From a virus, in IMG/VR virus record IMGVR_UViG_3300031702_000020, positions 1-36,762 of that record: a stretch of 36,762 nt of DNA. One strand, written 5' to 3'. The notes under the pieces are model-generated. The model saw nothing but the letters and a program-made list of their open reading frames with translations, was not told the origin of the DNA and did not search any database. Made by a program: the position numbers and the translations under genes. Shown here in pieces: positions 6,208 to 13,298 of the stretch. The number at the start of each line of letters is the position of its first letter. The first letter of the stretch is position 1.

Positions 6208-6660
6208 ATGCTATTAGAAATCTCAGCTATACTTGGTGCCCTTAAGGCTGTGAATCAAGGAATTAGCACCGTGAAGGAATCGAACAAGAATCTAGGTGAT
6301 ATCGCCTCGTTCTTTGGGTCACACTCAGAGGCTAAAGAGTCTATAAAAACAATTGAGCAAGAAACTGCAAAAGGTACTCGCAGACTTACTCAGGAAGAAG
6401 CACTTGATCTAGCATGGGCAAAGAAAGCCTTACGAGATCAAGAGAAGGAATTTAAGAAGTCTATTCCACGAGATGTATGGAATGATATGTTGTTTATTCA
6501 AAGTAAGTCTATTGCAGAAGAGAAACATGCAGGCTTAACAGCCTTACTCCAGAAACGTAAAAGAAAGGCTGAACTAAAGAAAACGGCAACAGAGATACTA
6601 AGTATCCTAGTTGGATGTAGTATCATAGCCGGAGCCGTGTACTATATTTGGTACACGTAG
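6208..6660 (+). CDS. Helical protein with C-terminal membrane anchor, function unknown
   Basis: This 150-residue, almost entirely helical protein has a long charged central region (about 40-125, including a Lys/Arg cluster near QKRKRKAELKK) and one transmembrane helix at the C-terminus (about 129-148). A CGGAGAGAG Shine-Dalgarno supports the start. The topology (cytoplasmic coiled coil, C-tail membrane anchor) resembles several phage lysis or virion-membrane proteins, but no family is recognised. It belongs to the cluster of small membrane and basic genes between the two terminase subunits. Confidence 0.5.
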   Translation: MLLEISAILGALKAVNQGISTVKESNKNLGDIASFFGSHSEAKESIKTIEQETAKGTRRLTQEEALDLAWAKKALRDQEKEFKKSIPRDVWNDMLFIQSKSIAEEKHAGLTALLQKRKRKAELKKTATEILSILVGCSIIAGAVYYIWYT

Positions 6661-6670
6661 AGAATAGAAA

Positions 6671-6787
6671 ATGTCTATTGAACTATCAACCGAGATATTA
6701 AAAGCATATAAGAAGAAGAAGAAACCTGCTAAACCTAAAAGAGGTCAGCGCGCTGCAAAGAATCGTAAGCGTAGAGGAAAGAAGTAA
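6671..6787 (+). CDS. 38-residue highly basic protein
   Basis: ATG 6671 opens a 38-codon frame ending in TAA that overlaps the next ATG (TAATG at 6785-6789). The product starts MSIELSTEILKAY and the remainder is almost all Lys, Arg, Pro and Gln, with KKKKPAKPKRGQ and RKRRGKK. It should bind nucleic acid or another polyanion non-specifically. The tight coupling to the next gene, itself very basic, suggests a functional pair. There is no homology evidence beyond composition. Confidence 0.55.
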   Translation: MSIELSTEILKAYKKKKKPAKPKRGQRAAKNRKRRGKK

Positions 6788-7101
6788 TGGCTACTCGTAA
6801 ACGTAAAACGGCAGTAAAGAAAAAGGATTCAAGATTAAAGAGAGCCGGAGTAACTAAGTACAACAAAGCTAAACGTACTCCAGGCCATGCTAAGAAGTCA
6901 CACATTGTTGTGGCAAAAGTAGGTTCCAAGGTTAAAACTATTCGTTTCGGCCAGCAGGGAGCTAAAACGGCAGGGAAGCCGAAGGCTGGAGAATCAGCAG
7001 CCATGAAGGCTAAGCGTAAAAGCTTCAAAGCCCGCCATGCCAAGAACATAGCTAAAGGCAAAATGTCTGCGGCATACTGGGCAGATAAAGTAAAATGGTA
7101 G
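6787..7101 (+). CDS. Basic conserved phage protein (DUF6321-like)
   Basis: This 104-residue protein is extremely basic (MATRKRKTAVKKKD). It contains segments I remember as strongly conserved in many marine and enteric phages: the middle KRTPGHAKKSHIVVA, then KTIRFGQQGAKTAG, and the C-terminal KGKMSAAYWADKVKW. From memory this family is catalogued as DUF6321. Its function is unknown; composition and conservation suggest a DNA- or RNA-binding protein packaged with, or acting on, phage DNA. It overlaps both neighbours (TAATG at its start, 7 bases with the next gene at its end), showing a tightly coupled set just before terL. Confidence 0.7.
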   Translation: MATRKRKTAVKKKDSRLKRAGVTKYNKAKRTPGHAKKSHIVVAKVGSKVKTIRFGQQGAKTAGKPKAGESAAMKAKRKSFKARHAKNIAKGKMSAAYWADKVKW

Positions 7102-7430
7102 AAGACCTAGAGAGCCGCGTTGATACGTTAGAATCGATGGTTGCCAAGAATGGTAACGGCGTTTCTATAAATAAAGAAGCAATAGGTCAAGCAGACTTTG
7201 AAATGAAAGAAAAAATGATTAAGCTGGAGAATGAAGACAAAAAGCAAGACGCTCAGCGTCACATTGCTTGGGTAGCAATTAGTGCTATGTGCGTATACCC
7301 TCTTCTTTCTTTAGTGATACCAGACAGCAAGTTAGATACTTGGGGCTCTATGAGTGATATGATATTTCTTTCTCAAGCTTCCATAGTAGGTATGTTCTTT
7401 GGTGCACAAGCTTATATGAGTAAAAGATAA
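7095..7430 (+). CDS. Coiled-coil membrane protein (holin candidate)
   Basis: This 111-residue protein has an N-terminal coiled coil (about 1-20, EDLESRVDTLESMV) and a charged helix to about 54. Two hydrophobic segments follow (about 57-76, and 87-107 containing ASIVGMFFGAQAYM), separated by a short polar loop (PDSKLDTWG). Two transmembrane helices and a small size fit a class II holin, but the long soluble N-terminus is unusual and the lysis role is only an inference. The start lies inside the end of the DUF6321-like gene. TerL follows 18 bases after its stop. Confidence 0.5.
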   Translation: MVEDLESRVDTLESMVAKNGNGVSINKEAIGQADFEMKEKMIKLENEDKKQDAQRHIAWVAISAMCVYPLLSLVIPDSKLDTWGSMSDMIFLSQASIVGMFFGAQAYMSKR

Positions 7431-7448
7431 TCTATTTAGGCAAAACAA

Positions 7449-8753
7449 ATGGCAGTTGAAATAAGCCGGAGAGATATTCTCTCTGACCAGATTTACGATT
7501 TATCATCTGAGACAAGGTTTCTAAAACTCCCCGTACCTCCTTATTTGGAGTTGCTGGGAATCGAACCCCTACCATCCCAGGTAGCAATTATAAACGCGAT
7601 AAACAATCCCAAGTATCGTTTTGTCTGCGCTGCCGTCTCCCGTCGGCAAGGCAAGACTTACATCGCGAACATCATTGGACAACTAGTGTCTCTAGTACCT
7701 GGTTCCAATATTCTAATCATGTCTCCCAACTACTCCTTGTCTCAGATTTCTTTCGACCTGCAAAGAAATTTGATAAAGCACTTCGATCTGGAAGTTACAA
7801 AAGACAATGCCAAAGACAAAGTAATTGAAATATCTAACGGCTCTACTGTTCGTATGGGTTCGGTCAACCAAGTTGATTCTTGTGTTGGTCGCTCCTACGA
7901 CCTTATCATCTTTGATGAGGCTGCTCTGGCAGACGGCAGAGACGCTTTCAATGTAGCACTGCGTCCCACCCTAGACAAGCCTAATTCGAAAGCTATCTTT
8001 ATCTCCACCCCCCGAGGAAGAAACAACTGGTTCTCTGAGTTTTACTATCGTGGGTATTCTGATGAGTTCCCAGAGTGGGCATCTATTCGAGCTACCTACA
8101 GAGACAATCCTCGAATGACTCAATCAGACATTGACGAAGCAAAGAAGTCTATGTCTGACGCTGAGTTTAGACAAGAGTATGAGGCCGACTTTAACACTTA
8201 TGAAGGCCAGATATGGAAGTTTAACTTCCAGGAGAACGTAAAAGACTTATCTAACTTCGATACTTCTAAAATGGATGTATTCGCGGGGTTAGACGTGGGT
8301 TATAAAGACCCTACTGCACTATGCGTAATTGCTTATGACTGGGATAGTGAAACATTCTACCTAGTGGACGAATATCTCAATGCAGAACGCACTACAGAAC
8401 AGCACGCCATGGAAATTCAGAAACTTATTGATCGTTGGGATATCGACTATATTTATATTGACTCCGCCGCACAGCAAACACGTTTTGACTTTGCACAGAA
8501 CTACGGAATCTCTACTATCAACGCCAAGAAGTCGGTACTAGATGGTATCGGACACGTTGCTAACATTATTGATAACGATAAGTTACTAGTAGACCAAGAA
8601 GCTAAGCAGTCTCTGACGTGTCTTGATGCCTATCAGTGGGACCCCAACCCAAATCTGATACGGGAAAAGCCGAAACACAATATGGCCTCGCACATGGCGG
8701 ATGCTATACGTTATGCACTATATTCATTTATTGTCACAAACGTCACGTTTTAA
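7449..8753 (+). CDS. terL: Terminase large subunit
   Basis: This 434-residue packaging motor has the expected two domains. In the ATPase half, SRRQGKTY (64-71) is the Walker A loop, LIIFDEAAL (152-160) is Walker B with the catalytic Glu, and STPRG (186-190) is the coupling motif. In the RNase H-like nuclease half, the metal-binding acids are Asp282 (GLDVGYKDP), Asp338 (YIDSA) and Asp418 (HMADAIRYA). Length is typical. It cuts concatemeric DNA and pumps it through the portal. No Shine-Dalgarno better than GGCAAAAC is visible, so coupling with upstream genes may matter. Confidence 0.95.
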   Translation: MAVEISRRDILSDQIYDLSSETRFLKLPVPPYLELLGIEPLPSQVAIINAINNPKYRFVCAAVSRRQGKTYIANIIGQLVSLVPGSNILIMSPNYSLSQISFDLQRNLIKHFDLEVTKDNAKDKVIEISNGSTVRMGSVNQVDSCVGRSYDLIIFDEAALADGRDAFNVALRPTLDKPNSKAIFISTPRGRNNWFSEFYYRGYSDEFPEWASIRATYRDNPRMTQSDIDEAKKSMSDAEFRQEYEADFNTYEGQIWKFNFQENVKDLSNFDTSKMDVFAGLDVGYKDPTALCVIAYDWDSETFYLVDEYLNAERTTEQHAMEIQKLIDRWDIDYIYIDSAAQQTRFDFAQNYGISTINAKKSVLDGIGHVANIIDNDKLLVDQEAKQSLTCLDAYQWDPNPNLIREKPKHNMASHMADAIRYALYSFIVTNVTF

Positions 8754-8776
8754 TGACACCTAGCCAAAAATAGTTA

Positions 8777-8805
8777 TTGACAAATCAACTTAAAGTAGAT
8801 ATAAT
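8777..8805 (+). promoter_or_regulatory. Sigma70 promoter of the HNH-portal-capsid group
   Basis: TTGACA (8777-8782), a 17-bp spacer and TATAAT (8800-8805) match the consensus fully. Transcription would start near 8812, leaving a leader of about 28 bases with Shine-Dalgarno AGGAAAGG before ATG 8840. Confidence 0.9.
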
Positions 8806-8839
8806 TCTCCTTAATGAAAAATCATAAGCAGGAAAGGAA

Positions 8840-9205
8840 ATGCCTAAGTTAAAACGAGATGTTGTAAAGTATGTCCGAGACAAGGCTAAGTCTAAGTACG
8901 AAAAGGGCACCTCTTGTCAGATTTGCGCAGAGACGGAACAGCTTGATTTTCACCACTTTTATAGTTTAACGCCCCTGTTGAATCAGTGGCTCGCAAAGAA
9001 CAAACACAATCCGGAGTATATACAATCACTTCGGGATGACTTTATTGAAGAACACGCAGCAGAACTGTATGACCATACTGTTACCTTATGTCATACACAT
9101 CACTTAAAACTGCACTCAATTTACGGTAAAGACCCCGTCCTAGGTACTGCTAAAAAACAGATGCGCTGGGTAGAGATTCAAAGAGAAAAACATGGCTTGG
9201 TATAA
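8840..9205 (+). CDS. HNH-type nuclease-like protein
   Basis: This 121-residue protein has a C-x-x-C pair (Cys26, Cys29), then LDFHHF (His38, His39), and later VTLCHTHHLKLH (Cys84, His87, His88, His92). This is the pattern of a zinc-stapled HNH or treble-clef nuclease, with His38 or His39 as likely catalytic residue. Its place between terL and portal matches the HNH proteins that assist terminase in HK97-like cos phages, so a role in DNA cleavage during packaging is a reasonable inference. A free-standing homing endonuclease is the alternative. It has its own consensus promoter and overlaps the portal gene by 14 bases, so it is integrated in the head operon, which argues against a recent selfish insertion. 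Confidence 0.8.
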   Translation: MPKLKRDVVKYVRDKAKSKYEKGTSCQICAETEQLDFHHFYSLTPLLNQWLAKNKHNPEYIQSLRDDFIEEHAAELYDHTVTLCHTHHLKLHSIYGKDPVLGTAKKQMRWVEIQREKHGLV

Positions 9206-10394
9206 TAATATTTTTACAGCGAAGACACTTGATGCGCAGGAGAAGTTAAATCCTGCACAGCAATACTATGGTAATGATATTCAGAACTCTCGTGAGCCTA
9301 CGTTTCAGTACGAGCGCGCATACGAAGAACTAGAGATCGTAAACCGCGCCGTAAACATTATTGTTGATGATGTTGCCGAGATCCCTACTGCTGTAGGTGG
9401 TCAACATAAGGGCAACAGCATTATTAAGGGCATCAAGCGAGCTAAAGTAGACTTGCTTATCAACTATGAGCCCAACCCCTTCCAAGATATCAGCACGTTT
9501 CGTCGCAATCTAGTTATCGACTATATTCTAGACGGCAATATCTTTATCTATTTTGATGGTGTTCATATGTACCATCTACCCGCATCTAAAATGGCTATTC
9601 ATGCTAGTAAGGATACTTACATTGAGAAGTTCACTTATAACAAACTAGTAGACTACAAGCCTAGCGAAATCATCCACATTAAAGAGAACTCCTTTTACTC
9701 TATCTATAGAGGTGTTCCACGTTTGAGCCCTGCTCTACGTACTATGCAGCTTATGATGAAGATGCGTAAATTCCAAGACAATTTCTTCAAGAACGGCGCA
9801 GTACCCGGCTTAGTATTGAAGTCACCTAATACCCTGTCAGAGAAGATCAAAGAACGTATGATGATGTCTTGGCAGGCTCGCTATGCTCCAGAAGCTGGTG
9901 GTCGCAGACCCCTTATTCTAGACGGCGGTATTGAAGTAGATTCTATCTCGAATGTAAATTTCAAAGAAATGGATTTTCAGACTAGTATCGCAGACAATGA
10001 AAAGATTATTTTGAAGGCGCTCGGAGTGCCTCCAATCATGTTAGACTCTGGTAACAACGCTAACATTCGCCCAAATATGCGTATGTATTATCTTGAGACT
10101 ATACTACCTATCGTTCGTAAAATGAATTTTGCGATGGAAAGATATTTTGGTTTTGAGTTAAAAGAAGACATTACAAACATTCCTGCTCTACAGCCTGAAT
10201 TAAGTGATTCTTCTAGCTACTATACGTCACTAGTAAACGGCGGTATTATTACTCCCGCAGAAGCTAGAGAGCGTTTAGGATTCCCAGAAGTTGAAGGAAC
10301 AGACGAGATTAGAGTTCCAGCAAATATTGCTGGCTCTGCGGTTAACCCAAGTGAAGGTGGCAGGCCCACCGAAGGAGAAGAAGATGTCAACTAG
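9192..10394 (+). CDS. Portal protein, HK97 family
   Basis: This 400-residue protein shows HK97-portal hallmarks: AYEELEIVNRAVNIIVDDVA near residues 43-62, the central I-H-I-K-E with the RGVPRLSPAL segment, the long stem helix region MKMRKFQDNFFKNGAVPGLV, and a C-terminal clip/crown with SGNNANIRPNMR. It forms the dodecameric ring at one capsid vertex through which TerL drives DNA. The length is standard. It follows the HNH gene with overlapping ends, and its C-terminal 11 bases overlap the next gene. Confidence 0.93.
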   Translation: MAWYNNIFTAKTLDAQEKLNPAQQYYGNDIQNSREPTFQYERAYEELEIVNRAVNIIVDDVAEIPTAVGGQHKGNSIIKGIKRAKVDLLINYEPNPFQDISTFRRNLVIDYILDGNIFIYFDGVHMYHLPASKMAIHASKDTYIEKFTYNKLVDYKPSEIIHIKENSFYSIYRGVPRLSPALRTMQLMMKMRKFQDNFFKNGAVPGLVLKSPNTLSEKIKERMMMSWQARYAPEAGGRRPLILDGGIEVDSISNVNFKEMDFQTSIADNEKIILKALGVPPIMLDSGNNANIRPNMRMYYLETILPIVRKMNFAMERYFGFELKEDITNIPALQPELSDSSSYYTSLVNGGIITPAEARERLGFPEVEGTDEIRVPANIAGSAVNPSEGGRPTEGEEDVN

Positions 10395-10692
10395 ACCACA
10401 ACGAATTAAACTTTGCAGAGACTTAGCTATGTACTTTGCAGAGAAGGGCAAGATTATGACTCAACAGGAGTACTTGGATGCGGCAGATAAGCCCGTCTCT
10501 TTCTCCGGAGTTCGTAGTGTTGGTAGAAGTTATTCTCGAGCAATTGAAATGGTAAAGAAGGCACACCCTGAATTACTAAAAATGGCTGAGAAAAAGAAGG
10601 AAGAGGCAGTAAAGCCTGTCGCACCTAAAGTACCAAAGCCAGCACCTAAGGCAGCGGTCAAGCCTGCTCCGGCAGTAAAACTGGATAAATAA
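10384..10692 (+). CDS. Small portal-capsid linker gene, function unknown
   Basis: I take ATG 10384 as the start because GAAGGAG lies 6-10 bases upstream; an ATG 93 bases earlier in frame lies deep inside the portal gene. The 102-residue product has a compact helical N-terminal part (about 1-65, RIKLCRDLAMYFAEKGKIM then SVGRSYSRAIEMVKK) resembling a DNA- or protein-binding helical bundle. It ends in a repetitive Lys/Ala/Pro tail (about 70-102). It is probably a minor head or assembly protein. The stop overlaps the protease-capsid ATG (TAATG). No named family is recognised. Confidence 0.55.
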   Translation: MSTRPQRIKLCRDLAMYFAEKGKIMTQQEYLDAADKPVSFSGVRSVGRSYSRAIEMVKKAHPELLKMAEKKKEEAVKPVAPKVPKPAPKAAVKPAPAVKLDK

Positions 10693-12650
10693 TGGATAAA
10701 ATATTTAATCTTACATCCACTTTTAAATCACTAGAGGCCGATGACGGGTCTATAATGATTAGAGGAATGGCAAGTACTGCTGATTTTGATCGCGCAGGCG
10801 ACACCATTTCAGCCGAGGCTTGGCAGAAAGGTGGACTAAAGAATTTTGAGAAGAATCCAATCATTCTGTTTAATCATGATTATGATAGACCGATTGGAAG
10901 AGCCACTGGGATGAAAGCCGGTCCTAATGGTTTAGAGTTAGAGTGCAAAATCAGCAAATCTGCCCCTGGCAATGTAGCTGGTCTTGTTAAAGACGGTGTT
11001 CTTGGAGCCTTTTCTGTCGGTTTCAGAGTCAAGGACGCTGATTATATTAAAGAAACCGATGGACTAATGATTAAGGACGCTGAGTTATTCGAGGTATCAG
11101 TTGTATCTGTACCCTGTAATCAGGCAGCTACTTTTTCGCTCGCGAAGTCTTTTGACTCTACTACAGAGTACGAAGAATTCAAAAAAACTTTCACTAATCG
11201 TGTAGATCTAGCCGGTCAGTCTCTGGCTAAGGACGAAGCAATTGCTTCAAATGTAGCTAGTGACAACACACCGAAAAGCGTGGATACTACATCCACAGAT
11301 CAGGAGATCAAAATGGACAATCAAAACATCGACTTGGAAGCTTTTGCAAAGAAAGTAGCTGAAGATACAGCTGCTAAAATCGCAATGAAGCAAGCCGAGC
11401 AAAAAGCAGCTGATAAAGCTGAAATCGAGAAGGCTCAGGCCGAAGCATCTTTCATCGAAGCACAAGACATCAAAGTTAAGACTGGAATCCAGACTGGCGT
11501 TGAAGCTCTTATGGCTGACGTAGAAGCTAAGTTAAACGAAAAAGACGCGAAGATCGACGAAGTAATTGCTAAGTTTGGCAAAGACCTCGAAGAGAAGAAC
11601 GCAGAAATCGAAGCCATGCGCACAAGCAAGCGCGTATTTGGCGACCGTTCAGCTTCAGGCGATCTGTCTAAGTTCGGTCACGACTTCATGCACGCTAGCC
11701 TGTTAGGTACTATGACTGGTAAAGGTATGAACACCGATTTCGCTCGCGGCGTTATGGAAAAAGCTGGTCTAGACTATGCTACTAATGCTGGTGATATCGA
11801 TCAGGAAGTTGCACGTCAAATCGAGAAGGAAGTTACTCTCGAGCTAAAGACTGCTGGTGCTTTCCGTGAAATCCAGGTAAATGGCGCTGCTACTGTTATG
11901 CCCATCCAGCCTGATGTTACTGCTGCTACCTTCCAAACTGGTGCTGCTGCTGCTGGTAACCTCGACACCCCTGGTGGTGCTTCCGCTACTTTCCAACCTT
12001 CTCAGGTAATCTTGAACGCTTATCGTCTGATCTCTCAGACTTTCATGGACAACAATGTCGATGAGCAGGTTCTTATCAACTTGATGCCTATGCTAGTAGA
12101 CTCTGTTGCACGTGCTCACGCTCGCGCTGTTGATACTGCTATTATTCAAGGTGCAGGTTCTATCACTGGTCTAGACGGCTTTGCAACTGCAGCTGCTTCT
12201 GGTGCGCACACAGCAGCTAATCCTCTTACTGCTGCCCTTCTTATGGGAATGCGTAAAGACATGGGTAAGTATGGCGTTAACCCATCTGATGTTGCTTACG
12301 TTGTATCTCAGGCGCGCTACTTCGAGCTAATCGAAGATGCAGGCTTCCAGGATATTACTGATGTAGGTTCTGACGTTGCTACTAAGCTAACTGGTTCTAT
12401 CGGTTCTGTATTCGGTTCACCTGTAATCGTTTCTGATAGCTTTGCTGCTGAAGCAACTAACGAAGCTATCGCTTTTGCTGTTAACACTCGTAACTATGTT
12501 ATTCCACGTCTACGTGGTGTATCTGTTGAGTCTGACTACGAAGTCGGCAATCAGCGCAATGTAATCGTTGCTTCTCAGGCCCTAGGCTTTGAAGAGCTCG
12601 TTTCAGGCGGTGCTGGTAACCGTCCTTCTGTTAAACTCGACCTGGCTTAA
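10692..12650 (+). CDS. Fused HK97-type prohead protease and major capsid protein
   Basis: The 652-residue frame joins three parts. Residues about 1-155 are the prohead protease (peptidase U35): His62 in LFNHDYD and Ser108 in LGAFSVGF are the expected catalytic pair, with an acidic residue in ELFEVSVVSVP (131-141). Residues about 208-315 are a charged coiled coil equivalent to the HK97 delta/scaffold domain. Residues about 320-652 are the HK97-fold capsid protein (EVARQIEKEVTLELKTAGAF, later a typical HARAVDTAIIQG core). After assembly the protease would release mature capsid and destroy the scaffold. An internal in-frame start at 11313 probably makes most capsid without protease. Fusions of this kind are known in phages. 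Confidence 0.92.
   Translation: MDKIFNLTSTFKSLEADDGSIMIRGMASTADFDRAGDTISAEAWQKGGLKNFEKNPIILFNHDYDRPIGRATGMKAGPNGLELECKISKSAPGNVAGLVKDGVLGAFSVGFRVKDADYIKETDGLMIKDAELFEVSVVSVPCNQAATFSLAKSFDSTTEYEEFKKTFTNRVDLAGQSLAKDEAIASNVASDNTPKSVDTTSTDQEIKMDNQNIDLEAFAKKVAEDTAAKIAMKQAEQKAADKAEIEKAQAEASFIEAQDIKVKTGIQTGVEALMADVEAKLNEKDAKIDEVIAKFGKDLEEKNAEIEAMRTSKRVFGDRSASGDLSKFGHDFMHASLLGTMTGKGMNTDFARGVMEKAGLDYATNAGDIDQEVARQIEKEVTLELKTAGAFREIQVNGAATVMPIQPDVTAATFQTGAAAAGNLDTPGGASATFQPSQVILNAYRLISQTFMDNNVDEQVLINLMPMLVDSVARAHARAVDTAIIQGAGSITGLDGFATAAASGAHTAANPLTAALLMGMRKDMGKYGVNPSDVAYVVSQARYFELIEDAGFQDITDVGSDVATKLTGSIGSVFGSPVIVSDSFAAEATNEAIAFAVNTRNYVIPRLRGVSVESDYEVGNQRNVIVASQALGFEELVSGGAGNRPSVKLDLA
11302..11315 (+). 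promoter_or_regulatory. Internal ribosome-binding site and start inside the protease-capsid gene
   Basis: AGGAG (11302-11306) is followed by six bases and ATG (11313-11315), codon 208 of the fused gene and in frame. This is the best-placed Shine-Dalgarno within the gene and lies exactly at the protease/scaffold boundary. Confidence 0.65.
11313..12650 (+). CDS. Predicted internal-start product: scaffold (delta) domain plus major capsid protein
   Basis: Initiation at ATG 11313 (MDNQNIDLEAF) gives a 445-residue protein with the coiled-coil scaffold domain (about 1-105) and the HK97-fold capsid (about 115-445), that is, a normal HK97-type capsid precursor. A capsid needs hundreds of shell subunits but few protease copies, so a separate strong start solves the ratio problem created by the fusion. 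The capsid part uses smoother, highly-expressed-looking codons (many GCT, GGT, CGT) than the protease part, consistent with heavy translation. This is inference from sequence. The alternative is that all capsid arises from the full-length fusion by proteolysis. Confidence 0.6.
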   Translation: MDNQNIDLEAFAKKVAEDTAAKIAMKQAEQKAADKAEIEKAQAEASFIEAQDIKVKTGIQTGVEALMADVEAKLNEKDAKIDEVIAKFGKDLEEKNAEIEAMRTSKRVFGDRSASGDLSKFGHDFMHASLLGTMTGKGMNTDFARGVMEKAGLDYATNAGDIDQEVARQIEKEVTLELKTAGAFREIQVNGAATVMPIQPDVTAATFQTGAAAAGNLDTPGGASATFQPSQVILNAYRLISQTFMDNNVDEQVLINLMPMLVDSVARAHARAVDTAIIQGAGSITGLDGFATAAASGAHTAANPLTAALLMGMRKDMGKYGVNPSDVAYVVSQARYFELIEDAGFQDITDVGSDVATKLTGSIGSVFGSPVIVSDSFAAEATNEAIAFAVNTRNYVIPRLRGVSVESDYEVGNQRNVIVASQALGFEELVSGGAGNRPSVKLDLA

Positions 12651-12657
12651 TGCTAAT

Positions 12658-12687
12658 AAAAACTTGGGGGTCCGCCCCCAAGTTTTT
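12658..12687 (+). terminator. Rho-independent terminator after the capsid gene
   Basis: This is a perfect 13-bp stem (AAAAACTTGGGGG and its complement) with a TCCG tetraloop, ending in five Ts. It lies 7 bases after the capsid stop. The A-run on the other side makes it potentially bidirectional. It should separate abundant head mRNA from neck and tail genes, with partial read-through needed because no promoter is seen before 12708. Confidence 0.92.
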
Positions 12688-12707
12688 ACTAATGGACTTA
12701 TAGAAAT

Positions 12708-13298
12708 ATGGCAAACTTAATAGATTTAGTAGATTATAAAGATTCAAAGGGTATTCAAGGTACCAAGGATGATGTGCGTCTTAATATTTTAATAACTTCT
12801 GTGAGTCAATTAGTAAAAACTTATTGTGGTACTAGCATTATCGACAACTACAGCTCTCCTAAGTTTGAGAGCTTAAACATTCCATGGGATTCTCATATTC
12901 TTCAGCTAAGCGAAGGTCCAGTACTTAGCATTAGTACCATCTCAGAGAGACCTTCGTACTCTAGTGCCTATTCTGTATTGACTACAGCAAAGCATGAGTA
13001 CTACCTTGATGAGGCTACTGATAGTATTTTCCGTACAGACGGTACTAATGGATACAAGAATTGGGCTAAAGGACCTGGCGCAGTACAAGTTACTTACTTC
13101 GCAGGATACCCAGCTTGCCCCGAAGATTTAAAACTAGCAGTATTTGACTTAGTTACATACTACTTTAAAGATGAGCACAAGGCTCGTCAGACTTTACAGG
13201 GTGCAAGTGTACAAAACACTTCAACCTCTTCTCAGCGTGATAACGTAGCGTTCCCAGACCATATTAAAAGAGTCTTGGATCTATATAAAAACTTTTAA
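12708..13298 (+). CDS. Head-tail connector (gp6-like adaptor)
   Basis: This 196-residue protein has the layout of HK97 gp6 / phi-type connector proteins. The helical start (KDDVRLNILITSVSQLVKTY) is followed by a beta insertion (SEGPVLSISTISE, then GPGAVQVTYFAGYP) and the closing helix pair CPEDLKLAVFDLVTYYFKDE. It should form the ring docked under the portal to which the neck and tail attach. The position just after the capsid gene is canonical. The stop overlaps the next ATG (TTTTAATG). Confidence 0.82.
   Translation: MANLIDLVDYKDSKGIQGTKDDVRLNILITSVSQLVKTYCGTSIIDNYSSPKFESLNIPWDSHILQLSEGPVLSISTISERPSYSSAYSVLTTAKHEYYLDEATDSIFRTDGTNGYKNWAKGPGAVQVTYFAGYPACPEDLKLAVFDLVTYYFKDEHKARQTLQGASVQNTSTSSQRDNVAFPDHIKRVLDLYKNF

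Noticed and set aside
10291-10383. Upstream ATG for the portal-capsid linker gene
   Set aside because: It is deep inside the portal gene without a ribosome-binding site; ATG 10384 has GAAGGAG at the right distance.
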